Shown: positions 9,690 through 18,433, numbered from the stretch's first letter. The stretch is DNA of 64,000 nt from JACVRM01 sp963755085 (GCA_963755085.1 CAVWIN010000007.1:178356-242355); one strand, 5' to 3'. The notes: a model not told the origin generated them from the letters alone. Numbers and translations are program-made.

Positions 9690-9986
9690 ATGACGCCCAT
9701 CAGCACAAACGACTACAAGCAGGCCGAACTGCTCGTGATGCGCCGCGATGCCGAGCGGCGCTGGCGGACGCACGCGAAGGTGTTCGTGACCGGCGCGATC
9801 ATCCTGGTGCTCGTGGGCCTGGTCTCCTCCCACGTCGTGGTGACGGCCGTCGCAGCCCTCGTCTGGCTCGCCGCGCTCGGCGCCCACTACCTGGTGGCGA
9901 TCCGCTGGTTCGAGCGCTCCAAGTCGGAGTTCCAGGGGCGCGTGGAGTTCCTCGCGCAGCGCCGCCGGCTGACGGAAACCGCCTAG
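9690..9986 (+). CDS. 2TM domain-containing protein
   Basis: A 98-residue protein with two hydrophobic helices (about residues 30-50 and 53-72) flanked by charged segments. This is the 2TM-domain layout, often found alone or attached to histidine kinases. The ATG at 9690 is preferred over a GTG three codons earlier because a GGAGG ribosome site sits 8 bases upstream of it. Site A of the TTTCCAC motif lies upstream. The stop overlaps the end of the convergent flavoprotein gene by four bases. Function is unknown, and a role as a small membrane component of the adjacent redox module is only a suggestion. Confidence 0.7.
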   Translation: MTPISTNDYKQAELLVMRRDAERRWRTHAKVFVTGAIILVLVGLVSSHVVVTAVAALVWLAALGAHYLVAIRWFERSKSEFQGRVEFLAQRRRLTETA

Positions 9987-11608
9987 ACCGTCTCGGGGAT
10001 CATCTCGATCGCGCCGCACGGGCACTCGGCGGCGCAGATGCCGCAGCCCTTGCAGTAGTCGAGATCGATCGCGTACGGCCGGTCCGGGTCGCCGGTCTTG
10101 ATCACCGCGTTGTCCGGGCATACGCCGAAGCAGTTGTCGCACGAGAAGCAGTTGCCGCACGAGAGGCAGCGGCGCGCCTCAAAGAGCGCGTTCGACTCGT
10201 CGAGCCCGCCGACGACCTCCTCGAACGTCGATCGCCGGCGCGCCAGCTCCAGCTGTGGCTGCAACGTGCGCGGCGCGTCCGTGTAGTACCAGGTGTTCAG
10301 CCGCTCGAACGAGGCCAGCTCGTGCCGCTCGCCCCGACCGTTCTCCGCCGCGCGCAGCCAGAGGTCGATGCAGCGGGCCGCCTTCTTGCCGTGGCCGACT
10401 GCAACCGTCACCGTGCGCTCGGCGGGCACCATGTCGCCGCCGGCGAAGATCCCCGGGTAGCCGGTCATGAGGTTCGGGCCGACCTTGACGACGCCGTCGG
10501 AGACCTCGAGATCCGGGACGCCTTCGAGGAACGACAGGTCGCACTCCTGGCCGAGCGCGAGCACCAGCGAGTCGGCCTCGAGCTCCTCCGTCTCACCGGT
10601 CGGCTGCGGGAAGCCGCTCTCGTCAAGCTCCATCTTCTCGATGACGAGCTTGCCGGCTTCGGCGTGCTTGATCGTCGACAGCCACTTCATGAGCACGCCT
10701 TCCTGCTCGGCCTCCTCGACCTCGAAGTCGTGGGCCGGCATGCGGTCACGCGTCCGCCGGTAGACGACGATCGCCTCCTCCGCGCCGAGCCGCTTCGCCG
10801 TCCGGGCGGCGTCCATGGCCGTGTTGCCGCCGCCGTACACTGCGACGCGGCGGCCGAGCAGCGGCTTCTCCTCGCCCTCCATCGAGCGCAGGAGCGAGAC
10901 CGCGTCGACGATGTGCGCCGCCTCGCCCGCGGGGATGTAGGCCCGCTTGCCGATGTGCGCGCCGACGGCGAGGAACGCGGCGTCGTAGCCCTTCATCGCG
11001 TCGAGCATGTCCTCGACCTTCGTGTCGAGGTGCAGGTCGACGCCCATCTCGAGGATCCGGCCGATCTCGGCGTCGAGCACCTCGCGCGGCAGCCGGTAGC
11101 GCGGGATCCCGAAGCGCATCATCCCGCCCGTCAGCGGGCCGGCCTCGACGAGCGTGACCTCGTGCCCGAGCCGGCGGAGGTGGTACGCGGCCGAGAGCCC
11201 GGACGGGCCTGCGCCGACGACGAGGACGCGGCGACCGGTCGGCGTGCCCGGCTCGACCGTCCAGCCGCGCTCGATCGCGAGGTCGCCGAGGAAGCGCTCG
11301 ACGGAGTTGATCCCCACCGCCTCGTCCACCTGGACGCGGTTGCACGCGGTCTCGCAGGGGTGGTAGCAGACCCGCCCCATCACGGCCGGCATCGGGTTGT
11401 CCTCCATGATCTGGCGCCACGCGCGCTCGTAGCCGTCCCCGCCCTCCTCGGCGTGGTACAGCCACTTCTGCACGTTCTCGCCCGCGGGGCACGCGTCGGC
11501 GCACGGCGGCAGCCGGTCGACGTAGACCGGGCGCTCGGTGCGCCACGAGCCCGTCTTGTTGGCGAGGCTCGTCCCGACGTCCAGCGTGATTGCGAACGGC
11601 TTCTTCAT
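9983..11608 (-). CDS. GltD-like NAD(P)H:ferredoxin flavoprotein fused to 2x[4Fe-4S] ferredoxin
   Basis: A 541-residue fusion. Residues 1-110 hold the GltD N-terminal iron-sulfur module (CADACPAGENVQ, later CYHPCETACNR). A Rossmann FAD motif follows (VGAGPSGLSAAYHLRRLG), then an NAD(P) site (YGGGNTAMDAARTAKRLG) and the second FAD motif with GIFAGGD. The last 65 residues are a ferredoxin domain with CLSCGNCFSCDNCFGVCP and CKGCGICAAECP, the usual delta-subunit (PorD) part. It is the last gene of the oxidoreductase operon, and its start overlaps the beta-subunit stop (ATGA). It probably carries electrons between the TPP subunits and NAD(P)H. Direction is inference. Confidence 0.88.
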   Translation of the reverse strand: MKKPFAITLDVGTSLANKTGSWRTERPVYVDRLPPCADACPAGENVQKWLYHAEEGGDGYERAWRQIMEDNPMPAVMGRVCYHPCETACNRVQVDEAVGINSVERFLGDLAIERGWTVEPGTPTGRRVLVVGAGPSGLSAAYHLRRLGHEVTLVEAGPLTGGMMRFGIPRYRLPREVLDAEIGRILEMGVDLHLDTKVEDMLDAMKGYDAAFLAVGAHIGKRAYIPAGEAAHIVDAVSLLRSMEGEEKPLLGRRVAVYGGGNTAMDAARTAKRLGAEEAIVVYRRTRDRMPAHDFEVEEAEQEGVLMKWLSTIKHAEAGKLVIEKMELDESGFPQPTGETEELEADSLVLALGQECDLSFLEGVPDLEVSDGVVKVGPNLMTGYPGIFAGGDMVPAERTVTVAVGHGKKAARCIDLWLRAAENGRGERHELASFERLNTWYYTDAPRTLQPQLELARRRSTFEEVVGGLDESNALFEARRCLSCGNCFSCDNCFGVCPDNAVIKTGDPDRPYAIDLDYCKGCGICAAECPCGAIEMIPETV

Positions 11609-12606
11609 GCTGCCCGCTCCTCGACGAGCCCGAAGCGGTTGATGTTCCGGTTGGCGCCGGCCTGAAGGCGCGCGACGATGTCGGGGCGCGGCGGGTCGCC
11701 GAAGAGGTGGGCAAAGCGCTTCTGGAGCCGCAGGTACTCCTCGACCGGCGTGCGCCGGCGGATCTTCGTGACGGACGTGATCTCGCCGTCTACGGCCTCG
11801 AAGAGCGGGAAGAGGCCGGTCTCGACCGCGAGCCGAGCGACGCGGATCGTGTCGCCGGCCGCGGAGCCCCAGCCGAGCGGGCAGGGCACGAGCACGTGCA
11901 GGTAGCGCGCGCCCTTGAAGGTCATCGCGCGCTCGACCTTCGCCTCGAGGTCGTGCAGGTCGGCCACCGTGGCTGTGGCGACGTACGGGATCTCGTGCGC
12001 GACGGCGATCAGGGGAACGTTCTTGCCCTGGCCGAAGCGGTTGCCCGCCTCCATGCCGACGGCCTTCGTGGTCGCGGTCGACGCGGCCGGCGGCGTGGCG
12101 CCCGAGCGCTGGACGCCCGTGTTCATGTACGCCTCGTTGTCGTAACAGACGTAGAGCACATCGTCGTCTCGCTCGAACATCCCCGACAGGCAGGCGAAGC
12201 CGATGTCGACGGTGCCGCCGTCGCCGCCCTGCGCGAGCACACGGATGTCTTCGCGCCCTTTCACCTTCAGTGCCGCCGCCATGCCGGTGGCGACCGCCGG
12301 CGCGTTGCCAAAGAGCGAGTGCAGCCAGGGCAGCTGCCACGACGACTCGGGATACGGCGTGGAGAAGACCTCGAGGCAGCCGGTCGCGTTCGCCGCAACG
12401 AGCCGGCCTTCGGTCGCGCGCATCGCGGCGTCGAGGACGTAGCGGGCGCCGAGCGCCTCGCCGCAGCCCTGGCAGGCGCGGTGGCCGGAGGTCAGGGTGT
12501 TCGAGCGCTCGGTCCGGGCCTGCACCGTGCGCAGCTCCGGGTCGAGCAGCCGGTTGCCGGCCGCGAACGAGCCGACCTGGTAGAAGCGGATGCGTTCGGT
12601 CGTCAT
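11605..12606 (-). CDS. porB: 2-oxoacid:ferredoxin oxidoreductase, beta subunit (PorB type)
   Basis: A 333-residue thiamine-diphosphate subunit. The N-terminal region carries GHRACQGCGEALGARY, the Cys pair that helps bind the proximal [4Fe-4S] cluster plus the start of the TPP fold. The diphosphate/magnesium motif GGDGGTVDIGF is present, with YDNEAYMNTGVQRSGATP after it, and that block is typical of pyruvate:ferredoxin oxidoreductases. The ATG overlaps the alpha-subunit stop, and its own stop overlaps the flavoprotein start. It decarboxylates a 2-oxoacid with the alpha subunit. Pyruvate is the most likely substrate, but a 2-ketoisovalerate type cannot be excluded. Confidence 0.9.
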   Translation of the reverse strand: MTTERIRFYQVGSFAAGNRLLDPELRTVQARTERSNTLTSGHRACQGCGEALGARYVLDAAMRATEGRLVAANATGCLEVFSTPYPESSWQLPWLHSLFGNAPAVATGMAAALKVKGREDIRVLAQGGDGGTVDIGFACLSGMFERDDDVLYVCYDNEAYMNTGVQRSGATPPAASTATTKAVGMEAGNRFGQGKNVPLIAVAHEIPYVATATVADLHDLEAKVERAMTFKGARYLHVLVPCPLGWGSAAGDTIRVARLAVETGLFPLFEAVDGEITSVTKIRRRTPVEEYLRLQKRFAHLFGDPPRPDIVARLQAGANRNINRFGLVEERAA

Positions 12607-13847
12607 CAGTACGGCCTCGCGAGCACGCCCAGGTCGCGGAGGATGTTCTCGGCATGCGGCCCGGACGGACGTTCGAGCTCGCGCTCGACGATGCCGGTGT
12701 CGAGATCGAGGAACGTGAGGCGGGCCGGCGAGAGCTTGTCGCCGATTGCGTCGAGCAGGAGGGCGCGGAGCGAACGCTGCGTGATCGGCCTGCCGCCGAG
12801 CCCCGCCACGACGTCGTAGACGACGGGACCGCGGCCGCCCAGGGCGTCGCGCACGTTCTGGCCGACGATCCCGCCCGCGCCGACGGCGAATGCCTTCTCG
12901 ACCACGACGACGCGCCGGGCGTGCGCGAGCGCGTCGCGCACCTCGTCCCGCGGCCACGGCCGGAAGGTCGTGATGCCGAGCGCGCCGACGCGGAGGCCGT
13001 CCGCGCGCAGCTCGTCGACGACGTCCTCGATGGTCCCGAGCACGGAGCCGAGCGCGACGACGATCGTCTCGGCTTCCTCACTGCGGTAGCGCCGGATCAG
13101 CCCGCCAGAGGGGCGCCCGAACGCCTGCGCAAACTCGGATGCGATCCCGGGGATCAGGTCGAGCGCCTGCATCTGCTTGGCGTGCATGAGGTAGCGGACC
13201 TCGGTGAACGCCTCGGGCCCGACCATGGCGCCGATCGTCACCGGGTCGTCCGGGTCGAGCACCTGGCGCGGCTCGAACGACGGCAGGAACGCATCCACCT
13301 CGTCCTGGGCGGGCAAGTCGATGCCCTCGTAGGCATGCGTGAGGATGAAGCCGTCCATGCAGACCATGACCGGCAGCGAGATCGTCTCCGCGAGCCGGTA
13401 GGCCTGGATGTGCAGGTCGACGGCCTCCTGGTTCGACTCGGCGTAGAGCTGGATCCAGCCGGAGTCGCGCTGGGACATTGCGTCCGAGTGGTCGTTCCAG
13501 ATGTTGATGGGCGAGCCGATCGCGCGGTTTGCGACCGTCATCACGATCGGGAGCCCGAGCCCGGAAGCGTTGTAGAGCGCCTCGACCATGTACAGGAGGC
13601 CCTGGCTCGCGGTCGCCGAGTAGGAGCGCGCCCCCGCCGCCGAGGCGCCGATGGCAGCCGACATGGCGGCGAACTCCGATTCCACGTTCAGGTACTCGCA
13701 GGGCGCGAGCTCGCCCGAGCGGACGAGGTCCGAGAGGTGCTCGACGATGTGCGTCTGCGGCGAGATCGGGTACGCGCAGATCACCTCCGGCCGGCAGAGC
13801 GCGATGGCTTTCGCGACCGCGACCGAGCCCTCGAGCTGCCTACGCAT
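12606..13847 (-). CDS. porA: 2-oxoacid:ferredoxin oxidoreductase, alpha subunit (PorA type)
   Basis: A 413-residue subunit that holds the pyrimidine half of the TPP site and the CoA-interacting domains. The N-terminal motif AYPISPQTHIVEHLS is the PorA signature (usually YPITPST). The central NRAIGSPINIWNDHSDAM block carries residues of the active site. The C-terminal third is a transketolase-like domain. It overlaps the gamma gene by 8 bases upstream and the beta gene downstream, so subunits should be made in balanced amounts. The four-gene order gamma-alpha-beta-flavoprotein is a variant of the archaeal and thermophile por layout. Confidence 0.9.
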   Translation of the reverse strand: MRRQLEGSVAVAKAIALCRPEVICAYPISPQTHIVEHLSDLVRSGELAPCEYLNVESEFAAMSAAIGASAAGARSYSATASQGLLYMVEALYNASGLGLPIVMTVANRAIGSPINIWNDHSDAMSQRDSGWIQLYAESNQEAVDLHIQAYRLAETISLPVMVCMDGFILTHAYEGIDLPAQDEVDAFLPSFEPRQVLDPDDPVTIGAMVGPEAFTEVRYLMHAKQMQALDLIPGIASEFAQAFGRPSGGLIRRYRSEEAETIVVALGSVLGTIEDVVDELRADGLRVGALGITTFRPWPRDEVRDALAHARRVVVVEKAFAVGAGGIVGQNVRDALGGRGPVVYDVVAGLGGRPITQRSLRALLLDAIGDKLSPARLTFLDLDTGIVERELERPSGPHAENILRDLGVLARPY

Positions 13848-14391
13848 GGACGGGCTCCAGCTGCTCGTACGCGACGCGGGCGGCGGTGGCGTTCTTCTCG
13901 CCGACGGCCCCGCGGAACTTCTCCTTGATCGCGGCGACGACCGCGTCGAGCGAGACCACCCCGGTCAGCGCGGCGAACCCGCCGAGCAGGACCGCGTTCG
14001 GCACCGGGCGCCCGAGGTGCGTACGCGCGATGTCCGTGGCCGGCAGCGTCACGATGCGAAAGCCGGTGTCGGCGAGGCCGAGCTCGTCGAGCGTCCGCGT
14101 GCTGTTCAGCAGCACGAGCCCGCCCTCGTGGAGGCCGGCGAAGAGGTCGACCTGGTGCAGCAGCGTCGGGTCCTGGACGATCAGTGTGTCGGGCTCGGCG
14201 ATCGGCTCGCGGCTGCGGATCGGCCGCTCGTCGATGCGGCAGAACGCGACGACGGGCGCACCCGTGCGCTCCGAGCCGAAGGTCGGGAATGCCTGCGCGT
14301 GCCGGCCCTCGGCGAACGCCGCGACCGACAGCAGCTCGGCGGCGGTGACCACACCCTGGCCCCCGCGCCCGTGGATCCGTACCTGATGCAT
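13840..14391 (-). CDS. porG: 2-oxoacid:ferredoxin oxidoreductase, gamma subunit
   Basis: A 183-residue gamma subunit, recognisable by the glycine-rich start HGRGGQGVVTAAELLS and the TFGSERTGAPV block near residue 45. These subunits complete the CoA-binding part of the enzyme. The start is set at the ATG in front of HQVRIHG because homologues begin there. An in-frame ATG 12 codons earlier would add an atypical extension. It is the first gene of the operon, and site B of the TTTCCAC motif lies about 40 bases upstream of its start. Confidence 0.9.
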   Translation of the reverse strand: MHQVRIHGRGGQGVVTAAELLSVAAFAEGRHAQAFPTFGSERTGAPVVAFCRIDERPIRSREPIAEPDTLIVQDPTLLHQVDLFAGLHEGGLVLLNSTRTLDELGLADTGFRIVTLPATDIARTHLGRPVPNAVLLGGFAALTGVVSLDAVVAAIKEKFRGAVGEKNATAARVAYEQLEPVHA

Positions 14392-14425
14392 TGCGCCCAG
14401 CTTCGTCACGGGCGCTGAGCACGCC

Positions 14426-14443
14426 ATCCGTGGAAACCCCGAA
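14426..14443 (-). promoter_or_regulatory. TTTCCAC motif, site B
   Basis: On the minus strand this reads cggggTTTCCACggatgg, about 40 bases before the first gene of the oxidoreductase operon. The left part, TTCGGGG, resembles the left half of the mycobacterial DosR box. The right part does not. Operator function is inferred from recurrence. Confidence 0.45.
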
Positions 14444-14454
14444 GTGCGCGCGGC

Positions 14455-15651
14455 TTACCCGGCGACGAGCGCGAGCTGCGCGCCGACGCGGCTGAACGCG
14501 TCGAGCGCGAAGTCCAGCTGGTCGCGCTCGTGCGCCGCCGACATCTGGACCCTGATGCGCGCCGTGCCTTCCGGCACGACCGGAAAGCCGAAGCCGGTGA
14601 CGAACACGCCCGCGTCGAGGAGCCGCTCGCTCGCCTCGATCGCGAGTGCCGTGTCGCCGACGATCACGGGGATGATCGCCGCCTCCCCGGGCAGCGGGGC
14701 AAACCCGCGCTCGGCGAGCCCGGCGCGGAAGTAGGCCGTGTTCGCGCGCAGGCGATCGAGCAGCGCGGGCTCCTCCCCGACCAGCTGGAGCGCGCGCAGC
14801 GCGCTACAGGCGACCGTCGGCGGGAGCGCGTTGGAGAAGAGCTGGGGGCGCGAACGCTGGGCGAGCACGTCGCAGACGGCGCCGCTCGAGGCGACGTAGC
14901 CGCCGGCGGCCCCGCCGAGAGCCTTGCCGAGCGTCCCCGTGAGCATGTCGACCTGACCGGCGACGCCGTAGTGCTCGACGACGCCGCGGCCCGTCTTGCC
15001 GAGCACGCCGACGCCGTGCGAGTCGTCGACGACGACCGCGGCGCTGTGGGCGCGCGCGAGCTCGAGAATGTCGGGCAGCCGCGCGAGGTCGCCCTCCATC
15101 GAGAAGACGCCGTCGGTGACGATGAGCTTGCGCTGCCCCGGCTCGCAGGCGCGGAGCGCGTCGCGCAGCGCAGCCATGTCGGAGTGCGGGTAGACGACTT
15201 TGCGCTCCGGCTTCGAAAGCCGGATCGCGTCGACGATGCTCGCATGATTGAGCTCGTCGGAGAGGATCACCGTCCGCTCGTCGGTCAGCGTCGGGATCGC
15301 GGCCTCATTCGCGTTCCAGCACGAGACGTAGGTCAGCGCAGCCTCGGTGCCGGAGAAGGCAGCAAGCGCCGCCTCCAGCTCGTGGTGCGGCGCGAACGTG
15401 CCGCAGATGAAGCGGACGGACGCCGTGCCGGCGCCGTAGTCGCGCAGTCCCTGGAGGCCCGCGCGGACGACCTCCGGGTGCGCGGCCAGCCCGAGGTAGT
15501 TGTTGGAGGAGAGGACGACGATCCGGCCGCGCCCGGACATGTGCACGACGGGCCCCTGCGGGGACTCGAGCGTGTTGAACCGCTTGTATGTGCGCGCCTC
15601 GCGGAGCGCGTCCAGTTCGGCGGCCGCCGCGTCGTGCAGTTCCTCGTTCAT
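14455..15651 (-). CDS. kbl: Glycine C-acetyltransferase (2-amino-3-ketobutyrate CoA ligase)
   Basis: A 398-residue PLP enzyme of the alpha-oxoamine synthase family. It cleaves 2-amino-3-ketobutyrate with CoA into glycine and acetyl-CoA. Visible are SSNNYLGLAAHPEV near residue 50, the DDSHGVGVLG block that binds the cofactor ring, and the lysine region TGTLGKALGGAAGGYV that forms the Schiff base. The ATG overlaps the stop of the threonine dehydrogenase gene (ATGA). The pairing with tdh supports Kbl rather than the related 8-amino-7-oxononanoate or 5-aminolevulinate synthases. Confidence 0.93.
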   Translation of the reverse strand: MNEELHDAAAAELDALREARTYKRFNTLESPQGPVVHMSGRGRIVVLSSNNYLGLAAHPEVVRAGLQGLRDYGAGTASVRFICGTFAPHHELEAALAAFSGTEAALTYVSCWNANEAAIPTLTDERTVILSDELNHASIVDAIRLSKPERKVVYPHSDMAALRDALRACEPGQRKLIVTDGVFSMEGDLARLPDILELARAHSAAVVVDDSHGVGVLGKTGRGVVEHYGVAGQVDMLTGTLGKALGGAAGGYVASSGAVCDVLAQRSRPQLFSNALPPTVACSALRALQLVGEEPALLDRLRANTAYFRAGLAERGFAPLPGEAAIIPVIVGDTALAIEASERLLDAGVFVTGFGFPVVPEGTARIRVQMSAAHERDQLDFALDAFSRVGAQLALVAG

Positions 15652-16733
15652 GCCGTCGCGACCGCCTCGGCGGCCGGGGCACGAGCGGTTGCTGCCGCGG
15701 GCACGAGCACGATCTTGCACGCCTCGCCCGCCTCGAGCAGCGCGAACGCGCACTCGAAGTCGGTGAGCGGCAGCTGGGCCGTGATCAGCGGGCGCAGGTC
15801 GATGACGCCGTGCTCGAGCAGCCACTGCGTGCGGTACCAGGTCGCGAAGACCTCGCGCCCGTTGACCGCAGAAACCTGGATGTTCTTGAAGATCAGCGCC
15901 TCGGCGACGTCGATCTCGACCGGCCGCCCGGGGATCCCGAACAGCACGACGTGGCCGCCGTTCCGGACGATGGTGAACGCGTTGCGGACGGCATCGGGGG
16001 CGCCGGACATCTCGAAGACCACGTCGAGATGCTGGCCCTCGTTCTGGGCGAGGAACCAGGGGGCGGGGTCGATGGCGCTCGCGTCGAACGCGGCCGCGCC
16101 GAGGGTCCGGGCGAGCTCGAGCCGGAACGGGACGACATCGGACGCGAAGACGCGCCCTGCGCCGAACGCGCGGGCGAGCGCGATGGTGAACAGCCCGACG
16201 GGCCCGCAGCCGAGCACCGCGACGGTCTTGCCGGCGAGGTCGGCGTGCTCGACGGCGAAGACGGCGTTGCCCAATGGCTCCTGGAGCGTGGCGATCTCGG
16301 GCGGAAGCTTGGCACGGTCGTTCTGCCAGACGACCGACTCGGGGATGGCGACGTACTCGGCGAACCCGCCGTCGCGGTCGACGCCGAGGATCCGCGTCCG
16401 CGCGCACATGTGCGCGCGGCCGGTACGGCAGTGGAAGCAGCCGCCGCAGGTCACGTGGCTCTCGGCAGAGACGTAGTCGCCGACGGCCGCGTGGCGGACG
16501 GCGCGCCCGGTCTCGACGATCGTGCCGCAGAACTCGTGGCCGAGCGTCAAAGGGGGCACGACGCGGTGCTGCGCCCACTCGTCCCAGCGATAGATGTGCA
16601 GGTCGGTGCCGCAGACACTTGCCGCCTCGATGCGGACGAGCACCTCGTCGTCGCGCGGGACGGGGACCGGCACCTCGTCGAGGACGAGCCCCGGGCCGGG
16701 CTCGGGCTTGCGCAGCGCGAGCATGGTCTCCAT
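15648..16733 (-). CDS. tdh: L-threonine 3-dehydrogenase
   Basis: A 361-residue zinc-dependent medium-chain dehydrogenase that oxidises L-threonine with NAD to 2-amino-3-ketobutyrate, the substrate of the next enzyme. The catalytic zinc ligand region is ASVCGTDLHIYRWDEWA, which is characteristic of Tdh, with GHEFCG after it. The structural zinc site is CGGCFHCRTGRAHMC. The NAD Rossmann motif is LGCGPVGLFTIALA. Two in-frame ATGs lie three codons apart and the upstream one is used here. With kbl it forms a two-gene threonine catabolism operon. Site D of the TTTCCAC motif lies about 60 bases upstream. Confidence 0.93.
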   Translation of the reverse strand: METMLALRKPEPGPGLVLDEVPVPVPRDDEVLVRIEAASVCGTDLHIYRWDEWAQHRVVPPLTLGHEFCGTIVETGRAVRHAAVGDYVSAESHVTCGGCFHCRTGRAHMCARTRILGVDRDGGFAEYVAIPESVVWQNDRAKLPPEIATLQEPLGNAVFAVEHADLAGKTVAVLGCGPVGLFTIALARAFGAGRVFASDVVPFRLELARTLGAAAFDASAIDPAPWFLAQNEGQHLDVVFEMSGAPDAVRNAFTIVRNGGHVVLFGIPGRPVEIDVAEALIFKNIQVSAVNGREVFATWYRTQWLLEHGVIDLRPLITAQLPLTDFECAFALLEAGEACKIVLVPAAATARAPAAEAVATA

Positions 16734-16785
16734 GAGCCGACATTCGCGGCCACGGGCGCCGCGGGCATCCGCGCGGCCGCGGAAC

Positions 16786-16803
16786 GGTCGGTGGAAAGTC
16801 CGT
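16786..16803 (-). promoter_or_regulatory. TTTCCAC motif, site D
   Basis: On the minus strand this reads acggacTTTCCACcgacc, between the tdh-kbl operon and the divergent universal stress gene. GGACTTT matches the left half of a mycobacterial DosR-type box. The 295-base interval 16734-17028 contains nothing else I can assign. Confidence 0.45.
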
Positions 16804-17028
16804 ATCCTGCCCCATGCGTCTTGTTGCCTTTTCAGGCATCGCCCCTGGCGCTCGCCGGGTGCGCTGGGAGCTCCGGCCCGGCCCTGCCGCCTGGCTTCCG
16901 GAGCGCCCATACCGAGGCGCCCGCACCCCGACTGCCAGGAGGCCGCATAGAGGCGGCGCCGTCTCCCCGATGTGCAGGTTGCCCGCACGGACGACGCTGC
17001 GTCTGTAACCCAAGGAAGGGAGCAAGTC

Positions 17029-17433
17029 ATGACCAAGATCCTGGTCGCGTACGACGGCTCAGAGAGCGCGAAGCGCGCCCTCGCCGAGGCCGCCAAGCTC
17101 GCGAACGGCGAGCCGATCTCCGTCGTCAGCGTCGCGGAGCCGCTGCCGCAGTTCGGCCGCGCACCGCAGATGCTCGTCCCGGAGGAAACGGAGGAGCGCG
17201 AGCGCGAGCTGGACGAGGCCGGCCGCTTCCTGGCCGACGCAGGCATCCACGCCACGGTCGTCGAGCGCAAGGGCGACCCGGCCGTGCGCATCGTCGACGA
17301 GGCGGAGCGAGAGCACGCCGACCTGATCGTCATGGGCACGCGCGGGCTCGGTGCCGGCAAGAAGCTCCTGGTCGGCTCGGTGGGCGACGAGGTGCTGCGC
17401 CACGCGCCCTGCAAGGTGCTGGTCGTTCCGTAG
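17029..17433 (+). CDS. Universal stress protein, UspA family
   Basis: A 134-residue single-domain Usp. It starts with the beta-strand KILVAYDGSESAKRAL and ends with the nucleotide-binding loop GTRGLGAGKKLLVGSV. The spacing G-x2-G-x9-G-S is that of the ATP-binding subgroup. The ATG has an AAGGAAGGG ribosome site about 8 bases upstream. Usp proteins accumulate during stress and growth arrest. The gene is convergent with the truncated P-type ATPase and divergent from tdh, with a TTTCCAC motif in the shared upstream interval. Confidence 0.9.
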   Translation: MTKILVAYDGSESAKRALAEAAKLANGEPISVVSVAEPLPQFGRAPQMLVPEETEERERELDEAGRFLADAGIHATVVERKGDPAVRIVDEAEREHADLIVMGTRGLGAGKKLLVGSVGDEVLRHAPCKVLVVP

Positions 17434-17850
17434 TCAGCGAGCGCGAGCGCGCAGCAGCGCCTTCCCCGCCTCGACCCCTGCGAAGGGGATGAGTGCCAGC
17501 AGCACGACTGCGGCGGCCAGCGGCTGTGTCAGCGGCACCGTCGCGAACGCAGCGTGCCCCGCCGGCAGGTAGACGACCACCGCGATGACGATGACCGAGG
17601 CGAGCACGCTCGCGTTCAGCCATCGCGAGCTCGGCGCCGATCTCCTGGAACAAGCCGACCGCACCGTTGAGGACGACGACCCCGACGGCCGTTGCGCGCG
17701 CTCGGGAGCGTTCGGGCCGTAGCGCGCGAGGCGCTCGCCGGCCTCCGCGGGGCCGAGGCCGCACTCGGGGTCCGACCGCAGCGCGGCCAGGACGTCCGCC
17801 GGCGGCAGCGCATGCCGGGCACGGCCGCCCGCGACGGCGGGGTGCTCGCG
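17434..17850 (-). pseudogene. P-type cation ATPase remnant with internal deletion
   Basis: Three recognisable pieces of a P-type ATPase are compressed into about 130 codons. First is the N-terminal cation-ATPase domain (ALPPADVLAALRSDPECG with RYGPNAPER after it). Next is part of the second membrane region (VVLNGAVGLFQEIGAELAMA), in a different reading frame. Last is the final membrane hairpin (NASVLASVIVIAVVVY, then ATVPLTQPLAAAVVLLALIP), back in the first frame. About 700 codons holding the phosphorylation site and nucleotide domain are absent. It follows a universal stress gene, as ctpF follows a Usp gene in the mycobacterial DosR regulon. Deletion in the organism and assembly collapse are both possible. 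Confidence 0.75.
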
Positions 17851-17855
17851 CAGCG

Positions 17856-18326
17856 TCAGCGAACGATCACGACGGGGCACGCCGCGTGGTGCGCGCACTG
17901 CGCACTGACGGAGCCGAGCAGCAGGCCGGCGAAGCCGCCGTGGCCGCGCGACCCGACGACGAGCAGGTCGGCGTCCTGTGAGATCTCGATCAGCGTATCG
18001 GCGGCGTGGGCCTGCCGCACCACGGCGTCGGCGTCGATACCCGCTGCGCGGGCCGCGTCGACGGCCGCGTTTGCGATCCGCTCCGCATCGGCGCTGACCT
18101 CGCCGGCCGCCTGGTCGTACGTCGCGACGCCGACCGGGCCGTAGAGCGCCGGCACCAGCGACCACGTGGTCACGACGTGGAGCCCAGCGTGGCGGAGCTG
18201 GGCCTCAGCGATCGCCCAGCGAAGTGCATGCTCCGAATGGTCAGAGCCGTCGACGCCGACGACGATGCCCCCGCCCCCGCCCCGGCTGACCCGGACGTCG
18301 GGCGCAGGATTCTGGGCCACGCTCAC
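17856..18326 (-). CDS. Universal stress protein, UspA family
   Basis: A 156-residue Usp from the GTG chosen; a second GTG two codons later is equally possible. The core starts at GIVVGVDGSDHSEHALRWA. The nucleotide loop is GSRGHGGFAGLLLGSVS, again G-x2-G-x9-G-S. This is closer to the paired Usp domains of actinobacteria than the stress protein at 17029. It lies immediately upstream of the ATPase remnant in the same direction, with site C of the TTTCCAC motif about 110 bases before the start. No strong ribosome site is visible. Confidence 0.85.
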   Translation of the reverse strand: MSVAQNPAPDVRVSRGGGGGIVVGVDGSDHSEHALRWAIAEAQLRHAGLHVVTTWSLVPALYGPVGVATYDQAAGEVSADAERIANAAVDAARAAGIDADAVVRQAHAADTLIEISQDADLLVVGSRGHGGFAGLLLGSVSAQCAHHAACPVVIVR

Positions 18327-18433
18327 GACCGGATCGTCGTCCCCGGCCGGGCGGACCGCATCGGAGCTCGCCGCTGCCCTGGCTGTGGGAAAGCCACATC
18401 GATCCGCCTCCGCATTTTCCCCCGACGGGCACG

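Noticed and set aside
16734..17028. Possible riboswitch or short ORF upstream of the universal stress gene
   Set aside because: The sequence has several short GC-rich hairpins but no match to a riboswitch core that I know, and the open frame lacks a start signal. Only the TTTCCAC motif was kept.
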